Below the pieces are notes generated by a model, which saw nothing but the letters and a program-made list of their open reading frames with translations, ran no database searches and had not been told where the DNA came from. A stretch of 50,874 nt of DNA from Rodentolepis nana (Eukaryota > Platyhelminthes > Cestoda > Cyclophyllidea > Hymenolepididae): positions 1 through 50,874 of the forward strand of contig UZAE01000032.1 in NCBI GenBank assembly GCA_900617975.1. The letters are read 5' to 3'. Below are positions 12,401-24,500 of the stretch, one piece after another. The position numbers and the translations under genes were made by a program. The stretch's first letter is position 1. The number at the start of each line of letters is the position of its first letter.

Positions 12401-13084
12401 GGCGTCTTCTTCGGTGAGAATTACACATGGACTCTGAAGACGCTTGACTTGATGAATCATCATGAAACAACGTTGACGATCTAGATCGTTTGCTACGATA
12501 ATTCCAGAGGGCTCAGAGTATTGATCACCGTGAATAGATTTCGATTCAGCGTCAGCATGGAGCAACTCTACAAGTTGTGCTGACTTGGATCCGGGAGCAG
12601 CACACAAATCCAAAACCGAATGATGCTCTTTGATTCCCAAAACGAGCGGAGGAAGCATACTCACAGCTTCCTGCCTACTCAAATTTCCAGCTTCATTTTC
12701 GGTAACAAGAAATTTTTGAAGCTCCTTTAGCTCGGGCGTTTTACGAATGGCCAAACGCGTTGAGTTAATTTGATAAGCTGTTTCTCCAGGGTACCATTTA
12801 AGGGGAACAACAGAAATTTCATCACCAGAATCATTCAGTGTTCTTTCGAATAAGGAATGTAAATAATTTTCTTGAAGCAGTGAAAGAAGGTCCTTGTTCT
12901 GTTGACGAAATCCAGTTATTCTGAAGGTAACAGGGAGGGTAGTTTTCATCACATTTATAAATTGTTCCAGTTCTCCATCGTTTAGCTGGAGTTGGTTTTT
13001 ATAATAAGACACAAATGTAGGATTTGACAAATCGAAAGACCCCAATGCCTTAGCACCAAACCTACAACCGCGACGCCTACCCAT
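9432..13084 (-). CDS. NSUN2: NSUN2-type RNA cytosine-C5 methyltransferase
   Basis: S-adenosylmethionine-dependent enzyme that methylates cytosine C5, mainly in tRNA. The five-exon model is 13084-11922, 11413-11214, 10445-10131, 10065-9917 and 9875-9432, joining in frame to 756 aa (human is 767). The start MGRRRG matches the MGRR start of the vertebrate protein, so I prefer it to the in-frame ATG 39 nt upstream. Visible motifs: SAM-binding LDLCAAPGSK (158-167), DVPCSGDGT with Cys259, and YSTCS with the catalytic Cys317. Exon 2 encodes the family block RRVLPHDQNTGGFFIAVFEK. The last intron is only 41 nt and its acceptor (GAG before ATC) is the least certain junction. Exons 3-5 form the less conserved C-terminal RNA-binding half. 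Head-to-head with SRP72. Confidence 0.95.
10446..11213 (-). other. NSUN2 intron 2 with a short direct repeat
   Basis: 768-bp intron. It holds a C tract near 11065 and two spaced copies of a motif: GTGCACAGATTAGTA near 10891 and GTGCACACAGATTAGTA near 10960. These bracket about 55 bp. No element could be named. Confidence 0.5.
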
Positions 13085-13383
13085 GCTTAATGATAGAAAA
13101 TTGGTAATGTTAAGGGCACACATGTGTAGAGGTCACAAGCGCTTTAAATTTATTATGAAAAGATGTTTTTAATATATATGAAAATTTTATTTGAAAAATT
13201 ACAGATAATTTTTTGAAACATAAAAATTTTAAACATTGCCGTTTTATCTGAGTCACTTTCTCTGTTTGATTATAAATAATTATAATCTAATAAGAGGTGC
13301 TCTACTAACTTATCTCTACAATGAATCTAAGCGTTGTTCCAATGGTTTACATGACCGCGCGCATTGCATAAATTGGCGGCAAT
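13085..13383. promoter_or_regulatory. Bidirectional promoter region, NSUN2/SRP72
   Basis: Only 299 bp separate the divergent start codons of NSUN2 (13084, minus) and SRP72 (13384, plus). The region is AT-rich with one GC-rich patch (GACCGCGCGCATTGC near 13353). Both promoters and 5' UTRs must lie here, unless the leaders are supplied by trans-splicing. No TATA box is assigned. Confidence 0.6.
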
Positions 13384-16300
13384 ATGACACATAAGCAGAT
13401 GGATGTTCACTTGGAATCACTTTATAATGAATTAGGAAGGGCTTCTAAGACTGCTTCTTATTCAAAAGTCGTTACTACCTGTGATAAAAGTTGGTTCTTC
13501 TTTTGTTTAATTCCGGTGTAGTATTGAAGTCTTTTCCTGGTGACGATTATGCTCTCAAATGCAAAGCAGTTGCTCTCATTCACCAAGATCGATTCGATGA
13601 TTGCTTGGAGTTTTTCCGAAAGCAGAAGGTTGAGTAAGTGGGCATTTTTATTTCATTTCCTCTAGCAATCTATATCTGGAAAAAGCTTACTGTGAATATC
13701 GTCTAAATCGATTTGTTCATGCATTAAAGACTTTATCCAGTTGTCCTGAAGATACACCCGGAATAATTGAACTCAAGGGTCAAATTGTAAGCTATACGCC
13801 CCGTGTTTACACTTATTTTCTTAGTATTATCGCCTTGAAGAGTTTGAGAATTCCATTAAAGAGTATGAAAAGCTGACAAAGATTTGTCATGATGATTATC
13901 AGGATGAACGCCTTACTAATATTTTAGCTGCAAAGGCTGCTCTTTCATATTTCCAAGGAAAACAAGTTCCACTCAATTATTCTTCTGCTCTTTTTGAAAC
14001 TGATTACAATGCTGCTTGTTATTACATAGGACGTGGGAACTATGAAAAGGCAATGGAATATCTTGAAAATGCTGAGAGTAAGAAGTTTCAGTAATTTTAT
14101 CTTTCTTAGAACTATGTAGGGAGACTTTTGAGGACGATGCAGGTGTGACAGAGGACCAAATAAATGAAGAACTTGCTCCAATTAGAGCTCAAATGGGATA
14201 TATTTTTCAACAGCAAAACAAGATAGAAGCTGCCTCGGAGATCTATCATACCATTTTACGCGAAAAGTATGTCTTATTAGTATAAACATTCTTTCATTTT
14301 AGGTCTGGTGATCCATCGCTGATGGCTGTAATCTCCAACAACCTCGTTTGTATCAACAAGGACCAAAATGTCTTCGACACAAAGAAACGAATCAAGGCTG
14401 CATCTATTGATGGTCTGCAGTATAATCTTTTCCAATCCCAAAAGAGTGTTATACTGGCTAATCATGCTCTATTTTCTCTGAACAATAACCAATTTGATAT
14501 TTGTGATGGAAAAGTTAAGGCGGCTTTAGCCGAAGATCCAGCGAATGTTAAAGCGGTTGTGCTTTCTGTGCTTAGTGCATCTAGAAGAAAACACCCTGAA
14601 GAGGGAATCAAGATACTGGAGGTAAGGGCTTGTTTTTTCAACATTGCTTTTGTTAGAAATTCACTCAATCCCCTCCCTTTGAAGAAGTCGATGAAGAGAA
14701 TCGCCTGACTATCGCACTTCTCCTCCTTCATCTCAAATTAGCTTCAATTTCAAATGTTTCCCTTAGTGGCACTCAGTTGGTTGCTCCTCTAAAACAATCT
14801 AAACTTACCTCTGAATTGGCTAAAGACCTTGCTGATAATGTTCTTGCGAAAATCCTGAAAGGTGATTCTTGTTATCTACCTTTAGTGGCCTCTTTACGGG
14901 TCGCTCTCCTTTTCGGAGCTAAAATTGGCGACTCGGATTTGGTGGACGCAAGCTCTGCTATGGAAGCCAAAAAAATTGTCAATCAAACACTTGACTACTG
15001 GGCTAAGAGGCCATCAGATGTGAGTCATTTACTGAAATCAATTTCAGTAGTTTTGATCAAAGCTTCTAATATTCTGTCACTTTGGTATAGGTGGTTGATT
15101 CCGACACCCTCCTAACACGCTGTATTGACTTCTTTCGTCTCCATGGATTTGCTGAGGATGCCGCTCGTTTATTAGAGCAGCGGTTGGAGAGCTTGAATGA
15201 TGCTCCCACAAAGAATGAACAACAGAGACAGAGTCTTCTAGCTCTCCTTATCCAAGCTTACTCCAAATTTGACCACGAGAAGGCTAGTCAAGCGAGTCGA
15301 GATCTTGATTTCAAGAATAAGTTGTCAGAGAAAGAAGTCGATTCTTTGGAGTCCATGTTTTTGTTCAACATTAAGAGCATCAAAAAGAATGTTGCAAAGG
15401 CTGCGAATGCTACACCTAAAGCGTGAGTACAATTCTCAAATTTGCAATCAATTTGAGCGCCTATCACCCCCCCCCCCGAAGCATATGGTTTAGATTCACA
15501 GCTGTAGATGTTCAATTTTGTCTCGTAATTGTGCCTGTGTCTCAATGGCTTTTAGGGAAATTGTTTTCTATTATAAAAATCTCTTCAATATTAGAGAAAT
15601 TTAAAGACGTGGATGCTAGTCTACCATACATCCCTCGGTATTCAGTATAATATTGCTATTTCATGGCGAAAATCCTCCCTATTCATATATTCTATGCTTT
15701 ATGTTTTAAATTCTAACATCTTTTTTTTATAGCACTGCAGGCGGCAAATCTGGTGGTGATACGGTTGCTAAGCCACAACAACAGCAACACAAGAAAAAGA
15801 AGCGTCGAATTCGTTTGCCCAAGAACTACGAACCTGGAGTTCCTCCTGATCCGGAGCGTTGGCTACCCAAACGCGAACGAACTGGCTACCGTGGAAAGCG
15901 TCGTGATAAGAGAGACAAACTCTTGAGGGGTCCACAGGGAGCCACATCGGCTGCTGCTCCTGAATTGTAAGTCCAACAATTGGTACTTATTTTACTTAAG
16001 TAGCATGGGGAAGGCCCTTCTTTGGTTAGTGCCTGACGCTGATCAATAGGCGTTCGCCAGATGCTTGCTACTTATTCTGAGTATTTTCAGGATGTTTTGC
16101 TTACTAAGTCGAAGGTTATTAAAAACCTCCTCATGCACTGGAAAATTATTATTCATATATAGGCGCCTGCACTATTTATGTAGAATTTGTTCTTAACGTA
16201 GTGGCTACGTGGTTTTCTGTTAGGTCAAAAAATCATAACTCACCGTTGCATATCCTGTTGTCCGAGTGATTTCTAACAATAGATAATGTCGGTCAAGAGG

Positions 16301-17213
16301 AGGGTTTTGAGTTTTAGATTTTCAAGTAGCCTCCTAATTGGTGAACAACTCATCAGTTGTTGATTAAAATAAATATTAACCTAATCAAAATAAAGGGAAT
16401 TTCGGCCCCTGCTCTGTGTTCTCTGTGAAATCAATTTGTCAACTGCTAAATAGCTGTGGATCAAGTAAAAGGCAAAGTTTGCGCTCAAAGAAAACCTTCT
16501 TCCATACTACACTTCGACCATATAAATGGTCGGATGAATGCGAAGAAACTTCTGATCGAAGTAAAATGTCCTGCTGAAGCGCAAAGAGTGTAGTTATTTC
16601 CCTATTAGAACAACTTTTGTTCAGATTAAAACCACCCCACGCGGAATAGGGATGACTTCAAACCAAGTGGCCGAATCGTTAGGATTTTGGGGTGCTTCCT
16701 AATTCGAAACCAAGTGATGCAATACGATGCCCATCTCTTCCTCCCCCGCCATGTTTAAAGGGCCCTTAGCTTGAATTCTGATGCTTAGGTGGAGCCGCTG
16801 ACCACTCTAATTTTTAAGTCCCCTTTTTTCCTGCTTTTCGTATTCTTTTATATCAGATTGCATGTCAGGTTTTTTCCCCCACCATCCCAGCAACTTTCAC
16901 TAAGCTTCGATTCTTACCCATTTATTCGATACTGTTCCCATTCGGAGACAACATGGTTAATTAGAGCAGTTTTAAGTTCTGTGTCATATATCCGCATCGT
17001 AATAGTCGTATTTAGATCACTTTCCTTACCAATTGACCTTTTGATAACTGCGAGTTCAATCTGACAACTAGTACATTTTCGATTTTTAGGGACATGGGAA
17101 AACCGGCTGTGCAGGTGAATTCTACTCCTCCTAATCAAACGCCTTCAAACACCGCTCCAAGAAAGGTCCAACCCGGCAAACCTCATAACAAGAAAAAGGG
17201 GAAGAAGCGCTAG
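13384..17213 (+). CDS. SRP72: Signal recognition particle subunit SRP72
   Basis: Scaffold protein of the signal recognition particle, which targets nascent secretory proteins to the ER. Ten exons: 13384-13489, 13522-13633, 13666-13786, 13825-14077, 14110-14266, 14303-14621, 14657-15019, 15091-15422, 15733-15966 and 17090-17213, joining in frame to 706 aa (human 671). The N-terminal region is the TPR-type helical repeat; KAYCEYRLNRF, GQIYYRLEEFE and NNLVCINKDQNVFDTKKR match the vertebrate order. Residues about 608-636 are the SRP RNA-binding motif (KKKKRRIRLPKNYEPG, then DPERWLPKRER). The tail is Lys-rich, ending KKKGKKR. An in-frame stop lies just before the start codon. The first six introns are 32-38 nt; the last is 1.1 kb. 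Confidence 0.96.
15967..17089 (+). other. SRP72 intron 9
   Basis: 1123-bp intron and the only long one in the gene. Apart from a tRNA-like patch at about 16661-16725, it shows no recognised element. Open frames overlapping its 3' end are chance. Confidence 0.6.
16661..16725 (+). repeat. tRNA-like (tRNA-derived SINE head or tRNA pseudogene)
   Basis: The sequence GTGGCCGAATCGTTAGGA resembles the A-box and D-arm of Ser/Leu-type tRNAs, and AATTCGAAACC resembles a B-box. A complete cloverleaf with a proper acceptor stem is not evident, so it is probably a SINE head or dead tRNA rather than a working gene. Confidence 0.35.
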
Positions 17214-17262
17214 CCAAGACCATGAATCCAAATCCACTTAGTAAATTTGTCTCTATCGCATC

Positions 17263-17268
17263 AATAAA
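17263..17268 (+). terminator. SRP72 polyadenylation signal
   Basis: AATAAA lies 50 nt after the SRP72 stop codon, in the 229-bp gap before the end of the convergent BAF gene. Confidence 0.65.
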
Positions 17269-17442
17269 ATGGCAATTTTCCTACATATGGCTTTTAAGTA
17301 ATGGCTAAAATGGTTCTGTAAATCCAATAAATGACTGTATTAAAGGAAGAGTCAAATGTATAACGAGGAACAAATAGGCCATGAGCATACGTACAAAAAT
17401 CAGATGTACAAATTTGAGAGAGGGAATATGAATAGAAATGGT

Positions 17443-17715
17443 CTACTGCATAAAAGCTGCACACCAATAATCAAGGGCATCGAAACAATCCTTGGCCTGC
17501 TTTTGGTTAGCTGAAGAGGTTATCTTCATCCAGTCAATGAACAGCTCTTCATCTTTGTTAAGAAGTAAGTATTGGCCGAGAACATTGTATGCCATGTTGT
17601 ATCCCTTCTTCTTTAACCTAGTTCCAATAACTTCTCCAACACCTGGTAAATCCATAACTGATTTGTCACCGATAGGTTCTGAGACGAAATTACGATGCTT
17701 CTGTGAGGTGGACAT
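17443..17715 (-). CDS. BANF1: Barrier-to-autointegration factor (BAF)
   Basis: Small dimeric DNA-bridging protein that binds LEM-domain proteins and lamins and organises chromatin at the nuclear envelope. The 90-aa product matches the family's length of about 89 aa: it starts MSTSQKHRNFVSEP, contains the helix-hairpin-helix LPGVGEVIGTRL, then AYNVLGQYLLL, and ends DYWCAAFMQ (human ends EWCDAF). The coding region is one exon. On the minus strand the ATG immediately follows a U-rich tract and CAG, so an acceptor (from a 5' UTR intron or a spliced leader) may sit exactly at the start codon. It is convergent with SRP72. Confidence 0.96.
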   Translation of the reverse strand: MSTSQKHRNFVSEPIGDKSVMDLPGVGEVIGTRLKKKGYNMAYNVLGQYLLLNKDEELFIDWMKITSSANQKQAKDCFDALDYWCAAFMQ

Positions 17716-18585
17716 CTGTAAAGTTATAAACTTACGAAAATAACTTTGTATAAAATTTTAAAATAAAAACATGAGAAAATTAAATAAACAAACTACAATA
17801 CGTTACTCAACCAAGAGACAGATTACTTCTAAAATGACTAACGATACCCGTAAGACGAATTTTTGTACTTGTGAAAATAATTGAATACAGATAAACAAAA
17901 GTAATTGATAAATGAAAGCAAATTAAAAATATTATTCTATTTCTTTTACTGTGCTTTTTATTTGCATAAAATAAACGTGTTAATTTGTTGTCTTAATTCT
18001 AATTCATGCTTTGAAAATCATAAATTTAATGCTATTTCCATATCAAATTAAAAAATATATCCATGACACATATACTTGCATAAAGTTTTTTTCTATTTGC
18101 AACTACTTTTAACCCACTATTCCATTACCCTTCGTTGCAATTTCAGTTGTCCTGGGCTGCTGTTAATTTATTCCTTACTGTGCGTTCACATGATTTAACC
18201 CAGTATATTCTTTGTTATTAATTTAATTAAGTTGACCAACCCATCTAACAATATTTCAGAATTCTTGATACGGCTGATCTGCTATTATTTTTGTTCCATT
18301 CTTGTTATCGCTTAATTCATTTTATTGGTCTAGTAATTAGGTATTCCTTAACGTCATTAAATAAATTTAGTTTATCCAGTGCGTTTTAATACTTAATTTC
18401 TGTCACAGGATTCCTCTATCTATTTCAACTTGTAAAAAGTAAATGTTTTTCTTTCTATTTCTTATCCAAAGCTAATACTTTTATACTTCTTTAACGTTTT
18501 ATCTACATACTTGGATTATACTTTATTTGTCACTTCTTTTTTCCCTTTTCAGTTTTTATCTTTTGCAAAGATTCCGCGAAGGTTT
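17716..18585. other. Divergent intergenic region, BAF/CLC
   Basis: 870 bp of very AT-rich DNA between the divergent BAF and CLC starts. A pyrimidine tract ending in CAG at 18551-18552 (CCCTTTTCAG) precedes the CLC start by 34 nt and could be a splice or trans-splice acceptor. No promoter motif is assigned. Confidence 0.5.
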
Positions 18586-21500
18586 ATGTTGTTTCGACGC
18601 CATAAAATGGCGTCAGATGAAGAAATGTTGGATGTCAGTTTCCCGCGCCAGTATATGTCTCTTTCAGCAATGGACAATCCTCTAACAGGTAAATGGTCAT
18701 TTTAATACATCACATGCGCCATCACGTCGGTTAATATTTGTACTAAACCGATATCTAGAAGCAACTAAGTATTTTGTCTTGTGTAATTTAATTAAAAGGC
18801 CAAAGAACTGACTCAGATGATTCAATGTTGCCAATAAGTTCCGTAAACATACCCATGCACGGACTTAAGCAGAATTCAGGTAGCCTTAATCTTAACACCC
18901 GATTCCCATTACCTCATAAACTTGCTCTTCCAATAACCTAACACAAGTTCTGTCTCCGCTTTTCTTTTTCCACTGCTTACTTTCACCTCTACCCTCAACT
19001 AGATGATTCGACTGAAAATGTCCTTGGAATTTTTCCCCCCTCAAATCCTCGCAATTATGTGCGATTGAGTACAATTGGTAGGTTTGGTTTTTCTTGGCTC
19101 CCCAATGTATTCTTTAATCTCTTCCTCTTCCGTCACAATATTCGTTCGCTTTTGATTTTCTCACACCCTTCGCCGTTTTCGCCCCTTTGTGTTCGTTTTT
19201 TTCTGTTCCCATGTTCGTTTATTCATATCTCTTACCAGGGCTCATGTTTTTCGCAATTAAGATCCTGATGATAATGAATATAATGATCGGAATCGAATCC
19301 AATTTTCACCCGGCAATGAAGATATTTCGTTTAAATCTGTTCGGCGGAGTTATGACGAATATGATACGGTAGATTGGGTTAAAGACCTCAGCAAGGATAG
19401 TGACAGACGAGCTAGAATGGAACAACACGCAAAAGTGAGTTTTTTTCATTCAATTTACTTGAGACATGCAAATTACGTATTATTTCATGGTGTATTTCTC
19501 ACAGACTTACTTTGAGTTTGACTGACTTAGGTTTTCCTAATTGTAGTATTATTGGTCTGTTTGAAATGAGCAACCTCTCTCTAAGGCTTTATCTCATATC
19601 CAGTTGAATGAAAGAGTTGATGGATAATTTAACTCCACTGGCCATTTAAAGTTGTCGAGTTTCATGCAGATGACATTTTTAAGCAATTCGACTTCTTATG
19701 CAATGTGAACAAATTTACAACTTATTCTGATGTGATTATTTTCCAATTGTTGCTTTTAAACTTGTGTACTACCTAATATTCTGTCCATTCACTTCGTATG
19801 TTACCGCGTATACTATATGAGTCGTTTATTAGGTGTATTCATGTTGATGACAGACGAAGTCTGTCTTTTCTCCTTCGGATATTAAATCATTCAAGATGTT
19901 TGCATTCCCCCTTCTGGTTCAAGATTATTTCTACATTGGTAGTAATAGAGCGTGGTTGAGAGCTGTGTGTTGTTCTTTTGTCGAAACATTGAGCTTGGCT
20001 TTCTTTCATCACAAAGCTCATATTTTCAATTTTTTACTCTGATTTATTTTCACTATTCATTTAACTGCCGAGTCCGAGTCTATCTAATAACGCATTTTCT
20101 ATTGTCTGGTACTCTTCCTTACTTCATTTTACCTATTTTTGTCGCATCTTCTCTGACTGCTTCATTCATGCGTTCTGTAGTCTGCTGTTCTATTCTGCAT
20201 CATTCATTTCTGCCCTGTTGCTTGTGCTAATAGGTTAAATGGTTATTAGGCAATCTAAATTTCGCTGATTTATTGAAATATTGCACTTGGTTTTTATGAC
20301 TAGTATAGCTTTGAGGTCACTGCTATAATTCGTCAAATGAGTCGTTTTGCAAGACTATTTTATGTTATTGACGGTTCTTATATTATTATTTATTTATATC
20401 AAATGACAGGCGTCTTGATGGTTATCATTAGCCCTTTAGTTGACTTCAGGCTTCACAGAGAGGAGGAGGAACATCAAAGTGAAAAAGTCGGGATGGGGGG
20501 GGATAGAAGAGTGTTTCAAAGATGTAAGAGACAAACACAAAGGTGGAACAAAGGTTAGATGAGTACTGTGTAAATATTCGAATATGGCATAGAGTGAGGT
20601 GATGGTAGTTTGAAATGAGAAGTCAACTGCCAGTCAATAGACTTTTTTGCCGTATGAATATACGTTGCCCAGGGTGCACCACGTGGAGGTAAGTCTATCG
20701 CACACCCCCGGTTCTTATATTAGAAATGGAAATAACAAATAGGTTTATTTGTGGCCAAAATGATCACTTAAAAGTGAGTTCAACTCCTACCTGTATCTTC
20801 TAAGTTTTATTAAGCGGTTCTTTCTTACCCAAAATGGTGATAGCATTCTACTTGAAGACAGGAAGTAAAAACATTTTACTTTAATGCTACGATCATTTTA
20901 GCCTTCAAAGTAAACCTTATTGTGATGTAATAGTAGTTTCTTTGTTTTTATTTGCAAAAAATATGCTTGTTTCTCAAGGGCTTCATTTTGCCTCAAGCGG
21001 AGTTTGATTAATCTGAAATTTTTTTTTAACTTAAAGCTTAGTATATCACCAGGTGTACCTTTTGGGATGCTTTCGAATCACCATCCCCTTACTTATGGTC
21101 GTGATTAATTGATCTGATTTATTCCTTCGGTTGAAATAAGTATTTCCTAGTTAGTTCGTTCTTTGTTTATTGTCTGTCTTACTCCCTTTAATGACTTTCC
21201 TTGTTGGTATCATTTACGGTTGTTCTTATCCCTGTGTTTACGATTTGATCGTTACCTCTGTAATTGAATATAAACATTTTGAATTAAACGTAAGTGCTAT
21301 AGATAGGGTAAACTGGTTGGCTTAGTATCTTAGTTTTAGCGTTTTGTTGACTTTTTTTCCGAGTCCTCATTAGCTCTGATTACCCAGAGAAGTTTTGGGA
21401 TAGAGAAATAGGAAGACTTCTCATAGTAGTTCAAAAGTGAAGTTTTCCATGCTGAAGCTGCTTCCATATCTACACAATCGTGTAATTTTGAATATTCATT

Positions 21501-24500
21501 CATTAATTTTCAGTACTCATTCCTGGGCCAGCTCCTTCTAATCTGGGATTCAAGCTCTGGTTGGATATGTGTTGGACTGATCGGCGCTTTGATAGGTATA
21601 TTTGCAGTGATGGTTGACATTGGTGTCAGCTGGCTCTCCAGTCTCAAAGAGGGTGTATGTCGTGATCAATTCTGGCTTAATCAGGAGCAGTGTTGCTGGT
21701 CTTTCAACATGACTGTCTTCTCTCCACTCTACGGATCATTTTCTTCTACCAATTCCACTTCTCCGCTGCCCATTACAAACTCAACACCACCACCACCACC
21801 ACTAATGGTGACTGATTCAATAGCAGCGAACTCGTCTCTTTCTAGCTTAGCTAATTTGACGATGTCATCGAACACCACAACGATCATCCATCCACATATT
21901 GCAGGAAGTGGTGCTCAAGCTGCGTTTGGATTTTATTCCTGCGAACAGGTTCGCTTACTCATTTCTGTACATTTTCTGATTTGCCAAGATTTTTTCCCCA
22001 TTTTTTTTCACTGAACTAATAACTGAATCGACAAATGCCAGCTTTATCATTACTACTTGTAGCCAGGTTAGTCATTTACATTTCTTTATTTACCTTAAAA
22101 TTGCAAATTTTGCTCCAATTTTCGTTAGTCCTATTTTTGAGCCTTGATGTGGTTCTTTTAACCAACAACACTCTCAGTTCTCTATTTTATCTCCTTCATT
22201 TTACTGAAATTATTGAACGAAATCAAAGGCCTACATTTTCCTCTAATCGTTTATTGATTTGACCTCAATTATCAGGGGAAGATTGTTCGGTCCAATATAG
22301 TTTCAGCTGTAGATATTACGCAAAACATCCATAATTAAATGACAGGAGTTGGTGGAAGTGAGCAAGATTTTAGGAACAAGACGAGCGTTGTACACCTTTG
22401 TTCCTAGTACAAGCTCTTGTTCATTCTTTCGTAGGAAAAAATTACTTCAGTGCTAAATTTTAAATTTAATGTTGGGGGGGGGGGGTGATTATGTGGAGAC
22501 AACATAATATTTACTATTTGCCTACTTTCGTTTTCCCTTCAATACAGCGTTTCTTGTCATTTATTTAATTTAACGCTTCATTAAATTGGTCCTTAATCAT
22601 TGTTCCCTGTGATTTATTCTGCTACATATGATTGACAATAGAGGAACTGCAGAACATGTTGCAATATGTGTGTGCGTACTCCAATCCGGTGTTTTATGGT
22701 TGACTCTCTTGATTTTTTGACAATCTAACTTTCAACACATGCCACAACTTTCTGCATTATGGCAAAAGTCAGCATTTCCTCAAAATGCTAGTATTACACT
22801 CATTATCGTCATGGTATTGTTCACTATTTTTATTATCTGTGGTTATTTTAGCTCGATAACACAACGCCTTCCATTAATTCTATGCATTCCTAATAACGTC
22901 CTTTTCTAATATACATTGACTAATTCTTTAACCAGATGGTAGTAACATTCAAACTGCTTGCTTATCTATCGGTTTTTTTGGATCATAGGTAAGGTTTATC
23001 TACGTTCCCCTGTATGTGTCAGCGAAAGATAGGAGCCTTTTTTTGAGTTTGGTGGGTGATTGGTACTTTTCTGCATCTGCGCATTTTTATTTGTCCTGGT
23101 ACACTTCGTGCCAAAATTGATTTCACAAATATTCGCCCGTAACCACCAGTTAACTCCTTATTAATTCACCTGCCAAGCATGTCGGCAATTTACCTTTGCG
23201 ATGGTGTAAATGCTGTTCTAAGTACTAGCACATGTGTAGGTGCCAAATATTTCAGTTCATTGACCTATTTAGCCCTTAACACAATCACCTAAATAATTGC
23301 TTACCATCTCTACTTTTGGCTAATTTCTCCTTTGGAGGTGAAAATGTAATCGTCTTGTCCACATGAATTAGCAGTTGGCAGATCTATCCCATCGGAAATG
23401 TGACGCCCCTTAAACTTATTTTGGCCCGTGGGTCATATTTTACCCTATTGGAATTTTTCTCTGCCATTTAAGCTCTCCCTCTCTCTCTCTCTCTCTTCTT
23501 TATGGGTGCTTGGTACAAGTTTTTCTTCCATTTAAGGGCCTTGAAGATGGCTAAGTACAGTAAACAATTCGGCATTGTATTCACAAGTTTATTACGTGTT
23601 CTGTTTAACCTATAGTTGGTGGTATTTTTTGTTTGAGTAATCAAGATGAATAATAAGCCACAATTTTCTTTCAAAACTGTATATAGGCCTGCGCGTTTCG
23701 TTTTGAGAATGGGGTGTATTAAGAATGTAATCTGAGTAGATTTATATTAAGCCATGCCATATAGTTAAGGCAAATTAATATGGAAGGACATAAAGTCTAT
23801 AAATGTTGAAGATAAGTGCCTGCCATCTTACCTCGATGGTCAAAAATTTACATTCTCATTCTGTGTGTAAAAAAGTGGTTTTTGGGATTATAAAATTCCT
23901 CTGTACCCGCGTTTCAATCATTTTGATGGATGACTCTTTTTATTTTTCCCTTGTGTAGTGGTACTCATGGGAGCGTCTGCTGACAGGCCATGATGGCGAC
24001 TTGAGTCACTTTGGTGCTTTCATTCTCGGTTGGATTGTTTACGTTCTTCTTGCTGTTGGAATGGCTGGTCTCTGTGCCACTCTAGTCCACTTCTTGGCTC
24101 CATCTGCTGCTGGTGAGTTCTAATATTCATCCGGATTTCGAAATCTCTCGCTTCTGCACGCCATTCCTTTGCCAGCTTTTAATTATTTACTTAGTTTGCT
24201 ATGTATGCAAAATGAATCGATCACGCTGTCTACTCGAATATCATTTTTTGGTAGTGTGAGTGAAGTTTTTCTGAAATTTCTATGCAGTTTCCTCAACTGT
24301 TTTTCAATGCTCCCAGTTGATACTTCAAAGGTCTTTTTGCCATTCATAATCTTTCATATGTACACTTTCTCAGCAAACTATTCTTTCTCTACTTGCTTTC
24401 CCTAAAGAAACACTTGCATCGGATATTTTAAAATTCATTTTCAGTTGATTAGATTTATTGGAGGATATTTTCGTTGAGTTGAATGCTTGTTTTTTTACTC

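Noticed and set aside
20641..20700. Resemblance of CCTGGGCAACGTA in the SINE-like family to part of primate Alu
   Set aside because: The match is about 10 bp only; the rest of the element shares nothing with 7SL-derived repeats.
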